From contig NZ_KB899091.1 of the NCBI RefSeq assembly GCF_000378045.1, positions 186,001-250,000 of the forward strand: DNA of 64,000 nucleotides. The letters run 5' to 3'. The notes beneath the pieces are model-generated. The model was given only the letters and a program-made list of their open reading frames with translations, had not been told where the DNA came from and searched no databases. Each line of letters opens with the position of its first letter. Within the stretch, counting starts at the first letter, position 1. The DNA is from Marinobacterium rhizophilum DSM 18822 (GTDB taxonomy: Bacteria > Pseudomonadota > Gammaproteobacteria > Pseudomonadales > Balneatricaceae). The position numbers and the translations under genes were made by a program. Positions 43,801-52,800 of the stretch are shown piece by piece.

Positions 43801-46800
43801 TCGTTGTTATCCGTACCAGCCGCATACACGGAGGTGACCAGGCTGGGATCAAACACCTGGGTATGGCCGTTACCGGTGACGATAATGCGGGATACCTTGT
43901 TGTCGATGCCATCACTTGGAGTGACATCGATATCATCCAGGTAGACCGTATAGTCCTCAGCCAATGCCGGGTTCCTGCTGCCGTTGGCATCCCGGTAGGC
44001 CAGGGTGAGCACACCGTTCTCCAGCGTGGCAACCGTGGGGTCCGGCAGGTCCGGACAGATCCACTCGAAGCGTGCCAGGGTCACTTCGACAAAGCGCTTG
44101 CTGGCTTCGAACAGCGTGATCTTGGAGCCAAACACCTTGACCCCCACCCACAGGTAGCCTTCAAGGAAGGCCTTGATTGTGCCTTCCATGTCGAACAGGC
44201 ACAGCGGGTTCTCCTGCAGGATGCTGGAGACTTCCTCGAAGCGGATCTTGCCATCGTAAACGGCCTCGATACCGGTATTGCCGCCGGTACCGAAATTGGG
44301 CAGATCGTGCAGGTTCAGGCCAATCTCGGCTTCAACCCCGCCCAGCACACCGGCTTCCACCAGCCCGCCGATCCCCAACGCGGCGCCGGCCGCGAAGGTG
44401 ACCTTGAGCGTCACCTCGGCGACATCATCACCCTCGACCAGCTGGCCGGTTTCGGTCACGGACCAGTCGGCGATAAAGAAACCGTCGAAGATATCGCCCA
44501 GGTGGCTGACTGAGGCGGCAAAGTCATAGTCGCTGGCTTCAAAGGCATTGAACCAGCTGCGAATACCGGTGGTATCGAAGCCGAAGTAGAAATCGCTGTA
44601 GGCCTGCAGCTCGCCCTTGATGACCGCATTGAGGCCGGTAAAGATCGGGAACGACTGCTCGTACAGAACCGAGAAGTCGATGTCCGGCGTGTCGTAGATG
44701 AAAAGATCGACGTCCTTGCCCAGCAACAGTCCGACCGCCGTCATGGGGTCGTACAGTATCGGGAACATGATGGAGCCAGGGCTTGTGCCCAGGTTCGCCA
44801 CCAGGTTTTTCTGGTTGGTCGATGCATTGGGGTCGTTGGCCACGGTATCGGTGGCGGATTGTCCCCCGGACTGATTCAGATCGGAGTTGGATATTGCGGT
44901 GCTGTCCGAGGTCACCAGGCTTGCGCCCAGCGCGAAGGTGCCGAAGTTGACCTCAATGGAGCCACCGTCGCGCGCCGCATCGGCCGCCAGCGTGATGAAG
45001 TCCGACACTTCCAGCAGCGCCGTCACGGTGGTGCGCAGTAGATCGCCGGTACCCGACGCCCTGGTATTCATCGCCAGCACGGCGATATCCAGCAGGTTGA
45101 TCTTGTCGACGCCCAGGTCGATGTCGGTGGTCAGGATATCGATCACCCGACGCAATTCGGAATCCTGGCCCAGGAACGGATCCAGCTCCAGTGCGATAGG
45201 GCCGATAAAGCCACTGAACAGATCACCCACATCCAGCGTCACGTCTTCCAGCACCACTTCCGGCGGAGCCAGGAAGTCGGCGCTGAAGCTGCTGCCACTT
45301 TCCCAGGTGATATCCGCCAGCTGCTGATCGTAGTGCACCGTGGTGAAGGCATTGGGCAGTGCGATATCGGCGCCAAAATCCATTTCCAGGGTGGCGAAGA
45401 GATCGACATTGGCCTCGGCAGAGATCTGCGCTGCCATGGTCAGCGCCTCGCCGAAGCGCCAGCGGTCCGCCGTGGCCCTGAGGTCCATGGCGATCTTGCC
45501 GCGCAGGCCGCTGTTGCCGTCGTCATCGTCGACTTCACTCAGGCGCATCTGCAGGAAGCCCAGGGTCCCCAGCAGGCTGGCGCCATCACTGAGGGAGGCA
45601 TCCAGCGTCAGGCCCAGCTCTTCGCCGGCCTCGGTCACACCCGCGGTATCGAGGAAGAAACCGCTGCTGTCCAGGCCAAAGCCAAGCCCGAAAAAGTAAT
45701 CCAGGCTCACTTCGATTGTATCGGTGGGGCCCGTTTTCAGGCCCAGGCCCGGCGCTGACAGGTCGAAGTTGATTGGCACCGTAAGGAAACGCTTGATGAT
45801 CGCGCCCGTGTCCGGGTCCGTCCTCTCGACATAGTCCGCCAGGCCCTCGAATACGCTGCCAGCCAGCAGCACATTGAAGGTCAGCTCGCCTTCGGCTGTG
45901 AGCACCAGACCGATGTCGTCGGCCGTTTCGACATCACCGTAGATCAGGTTGCCCAGCTCGTTGTAGAGAGGCTCACCGTTGCCGTCGGTTAGAGCCACCT
46001 GCAGATAGTCGCCCAGCGCATTGAACAGTGCATCGCGGATCAGGCTGATGACATCATCGCCATTGGCGGCGGCATCCATCAGCTCCTTGCCCAAACCGTC
46101 GACGTAGTCTCCGCTGGATTTGTCGCCCAGCAAACTGTCGCGCAACTGGTCCACAAAGGCACCGGACTGATCCAGCACATCGCCGATCAGCGGCAGGCCA
46201 AGACGGCCGAGTTCGCCGGCCATGACGTTCTTGATACCTGCAAACATGCCCTCCAGACCGGCCAAAATGGTGGCCGGATCATTCAGGAAGGCGATCAGGC
46301 TGAAGCCTGCAAAGTTCGGCGCGATGACCTCAGGCGTCGACAGGCCGGACAGGTCGAAATCAAAGCCGGCATGCAGCACATTGTCGGCATAGCCGTCGCC
46401 GTTGAGATCGAGCTCGGAGCCGCCCATCGGCAGGCTGCCGGTACCCAGGTACATGGGCAGGTCCAGGCTGGCTTCACCGCCGGCCTCGAAGCTGAGGTCG
46501 CCGGCATTGAAGCTGCTGAGCTGGTAGCGGCCATTAGCCACCTGGGGCAGGGAAATGGCGGCCACGGCCTCGATAATGGCGCTGCCGTTTTCGATCCAGA
46601 AACCGATGGCCGGCAGGCTGTCGCTGATGCTCAGGGACGCTTCGACATCAATGTCGTCGGCACCTGCCCGCACTGCAAGCGACACCTGGGTATCGTCGCC
46701 GATAAAGGCATAGTCCTGGATATTCAGGCTGCCGGGCCCGCCGTTGCCGATAACCGCCTGGGCGTAGTCCTTGGCGGCAAAGTCCAGACCCAGTGAAATA

Positions 46801-49800
46801 TCCAGATCCGCATCCACCAGCAGGGTGCCATCCGCCGCCATGGTGATGCCCAGTGCCGCCGGGTCAAAGCCATCCGGCAGGTTCAGGAAATTCGCCAGGT
46901 CAGCCAGGTCGAAATCAAAACCCAGCTCCAGATCCGGCAGGCCCAGGGCCGCGAACAGGTCACCCAGGTTCAGGTCGAAGTCGAAGTCGATGCCCAGGTC
47001 AAAACCGTCGTAGCTGAAGTCAAAGCTCGGCAGCGACCAGTCCGGCCAGAGGTCCGGCAGCAGGTCGGAGAGCCGTGCATTGAGCCAGTCTTCCAGCCCC
47101 TGCAGACCGAGAGAAACATCGAAGAACTCCAGCGATGGCACCAGGCCAGAGAGGAAGTCCTGCAGCCCCAGATCAAACCCGGGAATGTTCCCGAAAATAT
47201 CATCCAGCGACAGGTTCAGCCCCGGAATATTAAGGCTGAAGTCGAAGTTGTCCACCAGATAGTTGAGGCCGCCGCGCATCATATCGAACAGCTGATCCAG
47301 GCTGATCGAGCCCAGATCGAACAGTTCGGAAAGATCCGGCAGGCTCCAGTCCAGGTTGCTGAACAGCGATGTCAGCTCGGCCAGACTGGGGAATTCCCCC
47401 AGGGCCGGCGTGGTTAGGCTGATGGTAGGCAAGTCCGGAACATCCAGCCCCAGCCCCGCGACATCCACCACCACCGGCAATTCGGCGGTGATGCCCAAAT
47501 CCTTGCCGGCCTGCAGACTGAACAGGCTGTCGAAGCTGTTGTTGGTGACGGTGTCCAGCAGAATCTGTTCGCCAAGATCCCCTTCTGCGCCCACCGTGAG
47601 GTCGATATTCAGCGCCAGCAGTCCCTTGGCATCATCAACGCCGGGGCCGCCGATGGAGGCCGCAATCACGCCGAAATCGAGCCCGGCGTAGATCTGATCG
47701 TCAAACAGCGAGACCGCGAAGTTCAACCCCGGGTTCGACACATGGAAGCCAAGGTCGGCAGCAGGGTCCGCAGGATCTGCGGGCAATACCCCAAAGGCAT
47801 AATTGAAGGTCAGGGTGGTGGTGACATTGGGGCTCAGATCGACACTGAGCCCCGGGATCAGGCTCAGGCTATCGCCCAGATTCAGATCCAGCGGCTGGGT
47901 ACGGGTGAACAGCTCAAGACTGCTGCCAAACTCCAGCAGGCGGGTATTTTCGGTGATGCTGAACAAGGCGCCATCGGCATCGGTCAGGGCCAGCAACGCA
48001 TCGGTGTTTGAATCCGTTTTATCCGCCGCATCCGGCTCCGTGGTGCTGCCCCAGAACAGGGTTTTGAGCGCATCGATCTGCGCCTGTATCCGCAGCGCCA
48101 GCTGATCGGCAATATTGACCGCCACGCCGCTGTCATCCACCAGCAGGCCGGACAGGTTCTCGCCCACCAGCGGCAGCTGCAGATCCAGCAGGCTGCTGAA
48201 CTCGGAATATCCACTGGAAAGCCCCGTGGCAACCGCCTTGAGCGCCTCCAGACCGCGGATCATCTCGTCCTGCACGGCGACCGTCAGGGTGACGTTGGCC
48301 TGCTCAAGCGTATCGGTCTCTTTGACGCCGGCGAAATTTTCAACATTGAGATCAGCCGTCAGGGTACTGACGCCATCGGTGACGGTCACGTTACGCGTCA
48401 GCGCCGTGGCCAGGTCAACCTCTGTACCATCGCCACGGCCGTTGTTGAACGTCAGCGCTTCGCTCACGCCGGAGAAATCGAGTACGTCTGTACCTTCCAC
48501 GAGATTCTCGACGATGCTGTCGAGCCCCCAGTCGGAATCAAAGGCATAGGTATCATCGCCCTCTCCGCCTTCGAGGCTGTCGTCGCCCGCACCGCCATTG
48601 AGGATGTTGGCGCCGGCATCGCCGATCAGGGTGTCGTTGCCTGCACCGCCGGTGAGGTTTTCGATGGCACCCAGCACCGCCACGGTCATCACCGTATTGG
48701 CGGCATCGGTATGGGTGACGATGTTGTTGCCCAGGTCCATGACCAGATCGAAGTCGGACTGGTCGAAGTTGACGAAACTGATGGTGTCGTTGCCATCGCC
48801 GCCCTGGATATCGTGGTTGCGCGCCGCCGTGCCATCCAGTTCGCCCCAGATGCCGACATAGAAATTGTTGTCCTCGGCATCCCCGATGAGCTGATCGGCA
48901 CCACCGCTGAAGGAGCCGAAAATGTGCTGGAAATCACTGATACCGGCCAGGCCCGTGGCGGTACCGGCCGCCAGATCCACCGTCACCGACGACTTGTAGC
49001 CGCCGCTGATATCGCTGCCGCTGAAGTAATCCAGGGTATTGCTGCCCTCGCCCGCTTCCAGGCTGACGGTGGAGTCCACCCCATCCTTGATGATGACGGT
49101 ATCGTCACCGCTGCCGGTCTTGAGGGTCCAGGTATCGGTGCCGCTGCCGGCCTGATCGATATTGATCCGGTTGCTGAGCAGCGAATTCAGCGCCACCTTG
49201 ACCGCCACATCGGTACCGCTGGTGGCATCGGTGAAGGTGATTTGCAGGTCCTTGCTGATGTCGGACAGGTCCAGCGTATTGGCGCCGTCGCTGTCGCTGA
49301 TGGTATCGGTCTGGGTGGGTGTCAGGCTCAGGTCCAGCGAGGCCCACTTGGCTTCGACGCCGTAGGTATCGTCACCGCCCTCGCCCTGCAGACTGTCGCT
49401 GCCCTTGCCACCGATCAGCATGTCGTTCTGGGCGCCACCTTTGAGGGTATCGTCGCCGGCACCGCCTTCCAGTACGTTGACCTCGGCATCGCCGGTCAGC
49501 TCATCGCCAAAGGCACTGCCGACCAGGTCATTGATATTGCTCAGGGTCCCCGTGATCAGCGCGGTATCCTGGGTGGCATCCAGCGGATCGACCGTCGCCC
49601 TGGCGGTACCTGCTGCCAGATCGACCTTCACGCCATAACTGCTGCCGCCATCATAGTCGGAGAAGTCCAGCGTCGCGGTACCTGCGCCGGAGAAGCCCGT
49701 GAGGCTGCCACCGAGCACCGCCGCGCCTTCAAAGCGGTACTGGTTATCGCCCAGGCCGCCGATCAGGTTTTCAACCCCGCGGGCCGTGACGGTGTAGACC

Positions 49801-52800
49801 TTGCCGCCAACGGCGGTAGTTACGGTAACCACCGTAACGCCGTTGTCATCGCTGATCACGAACTGCAGATCGCTGGTCAGGGCGGAAAAATCCAGGGTAC
49901 CGTCGCTAGATGCCGTGTCATCCAGCAGGATATTGGTACTGCGACCATGACCCCAGTCATCGTTGAACAGGTAGGTGTTGCTGCCGCTGCCACCGAGCAG
50001 GCTTTCGATTTCGGGCAGGCTGCTGGCGGCCACGGCCAGGGTGTTGGCCGTGGCGCTGTCGTCGGTCACGTTAAGTGAGCCATCGCTATTAAACGTAAGG
50101 GTCAAATCGGCGCTGACCGCCGCTATCGCATCGATCTGCGGCAGTGTCCCCGTGGCCGCCTGCAGATCCATACCGGCAAAGCTGATGGTATCGCTGCCAC
50201 CATTGGCCAGCTCGGTCACGGCCGTGTCCTGACCCCAGCTGCCGCTGAACAGGTAAGTATCGTCGCCCGTGCCACCGTCAAAACTGTCATTGCCGCCGCC
50301 GCCCACCAGGGTGTCGTCACCCTGGTCCCCGGCCAGCACATCGCTACCGGCGCCGCCGAAAAGCACATCGTCGCCGCGATCACCGGACAAACTCTGGCCG
50401 CTGTCGGCCGCCGTCAGCAGATCCTGCTTTGCACTGCCGACAACCTCATCAATGTTGCTGAGCGTACCGCCCACGCCCGGCACCGGGGTGGCGCCGCTGG
50501 ACAGGTCAACCACCATGGTCAGGCCGAACTGGCTGTAATCCAGAATGCCGGTACCGCTGCCACCGTCCAGGTTGCCGCTGATGGAGCCGCCCTCGGCGAA
50601 GCGGAAGGTGTTGCTACCCTGACCGCCGATCAGGTTATCGACATTGCTCAGCGTGACGCGATGGCCGCCGCTGCGGCTGTCCGTATCGGACACCAGTACG
50701 GTGCCATTGGCCTTGATGGTGAAGAAAAGATCTGTGGTGACTGCACTGAAATCGACCGACACCGAGGCACCGGCTGTCGCCTCGATAAACAGCTTGTTCG
50801 CCCAGGCATTCTTGAAATTGAAGGTATTGGTGCCACTGCCGGCAATGATGCGCTCAATATACTTGGCGCCGCTGAGGGTACTGCCACCGGCTGCCGCGGT
50901 AAGCCCGGTGACGGCCAGGTCGTTGACGGTAAAGGTCAGCGCCGCTGCCACGCCGCTGAAGTCCAGCGTATCGTTGCCCCCGGCACTGAGCTCAGTGACC
51001 GTGGTGCCAGTCCAGTTGGCGGCGTCACTGAACTCATAAAGATCATCACCGGTGCCACCGATGAGCGTATCGCCACCCGCGCTCGCCACCAGGGTGTCAT
51101 TGCCCGCGCCGCCTTCCAGCGTGTCGGTATCTGCGCCACCGTCCAGATGGTCGTCGCCGGCATCGCCTTTGAGGGCATCGGCGCCACCGGCGCCCTGCAG
51201 CGTATCGTCACCCTTGCCGCCGGACAGGTCATCCGCCGCCGTATGGCCCTTGAGGAGGTCGTCGGAATTGCCGCCAATCACCTTCTGGATGTTCAGCACC
51301 TTGCCCACGGCAAAGCCGTCGATGGCCGTGGCCCGCGCACTGTCGGCGGCGGTGCCGACACTGAAATCGACCGCCACGGAGCCGGTATAGCTCTTGTCGA
51401 AGATCAGCCCTGCATCAGGGTCGGTATACCTGAGGGTGTTGGTGCCGGCGCCGCCATCGAGATAGCCATTCAGCACGGCACCTTTTTGCACGATAAAGGT
51501 ATCGTTGCCTGTGCCGCCCTTGATGTTCTCAACCTGGGTGGCGGTGATCTTGTTGGCCGTACCGCCACTGGAATAGGTCACCACAACCACATTGTCTTTC
51601 TTGATGGTGAAGGTCAGATCCACTGTCAGCGCGGACAGGTCGAGGGTATCGGTGCCCTCGTTTTTCAGTTCTTTGACCGTGACAACACCAAAGCTGTTGG
51701 TCGTGAATACATAGGCATCATTGCCTTTGAGGCCAGCGATGGTTCCGGTCGGATTGGTCAGGGTATCGTTAGTGTCGGTGGGAGTGGTCGCCAGCACACC
51801 CAGCATCGCGGCACTGCTGAGACTTTGGGCTTCAACCTGCCCGACGGTCCGCTCCAGGTCCCAGTCCGCACCCGGCAGGTTGCCGGTGTCGTCGGTTGAC
51901 GCCGCCACATCCGCACCGGTCAGGCTGGCCAGCGTTTCGACAAACTCAAGCCCCAGCTCACCCTCGGCCACATCGCAGCCGTACAGCAGAATGTCACCAT
52001 CCTCGGATAGCGCACTGCCCCAGCGCTTGAGCTGCTGCTGACTGTTTTTCAGCTGCTGCGTACTCAGCTTGCTACTGCCCAGGAACAGGGCACCGGCAGA
52101 GCCATGGCTGAGCAGGTGAATGGCGGCGACATTTTCGAAATAATCGAGCAGGCTGCTGATCTGTTCAACGCCATCACGTTCGGCGTCCAGCACAAAGACC
52201 TTGATGTCACGATCGGCGTTGACCAGCAACTGCTGCGACAGGGTGGCCCCAACCAGGGCGTCCGCCATATCCGCTGTCGCCGGTTCGGCCGTGGCATCCG
52301 CAACGACAGCTCCGAAGAGGTCCAGCGGACGGGCCTGCAGGGTTTCAAGCGTGGAGGCCAGCTCTGCCTCCGGTGTATTGAACAGCTCGTTGATGACCGA
52401 TTCCAGCTGGGGGACGCTGGCATCGAGAATCACCACCTGGGAGGCCATCATGCGCTCAACCAGGTAAAGCTCATCAGGCGTCAGCGAGGGGCCCGGTTCT
52501 GCCTGCACCTCGTCGGCGGGCACCTCTTCGACGGAAACAACGTCCTCGGGCGCCGTCTCGGCGATCTCGCCATCTGCCGCTGCTTGCGGCGTCGCCGAAA
52601 AGCTGTCCGCCAGCCGCGTCAGGCTGGCATCAACGGCAATGGTTTCGGGCTCGAACTCGCTGCTGTCAAAACCTGCCAGCTGCAGCTCGGACTCGATTAC
52701 CGAGCTGTCGGTGACCGTATCCGGCTGTTGCAGATCCGTGGCGGAAATGCCCAGGTCCGCCGACAGAAGCACTCTGTTTTCCAGCGCCTCAAACTGCAGG

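Noticed and set aside
41580-44513. Plus-strand open frame of 977 codons opposite the giant gene
   Set aside because: It mirrors the GC-rich, repetitive RTX coding sequence on the other strand; its product is low-complexity Val/Ala/Gly-rich with no family, and the minus-strand frame is clearly the gene. The same holds for other long plus-strand frames between 32 and 53 kb.
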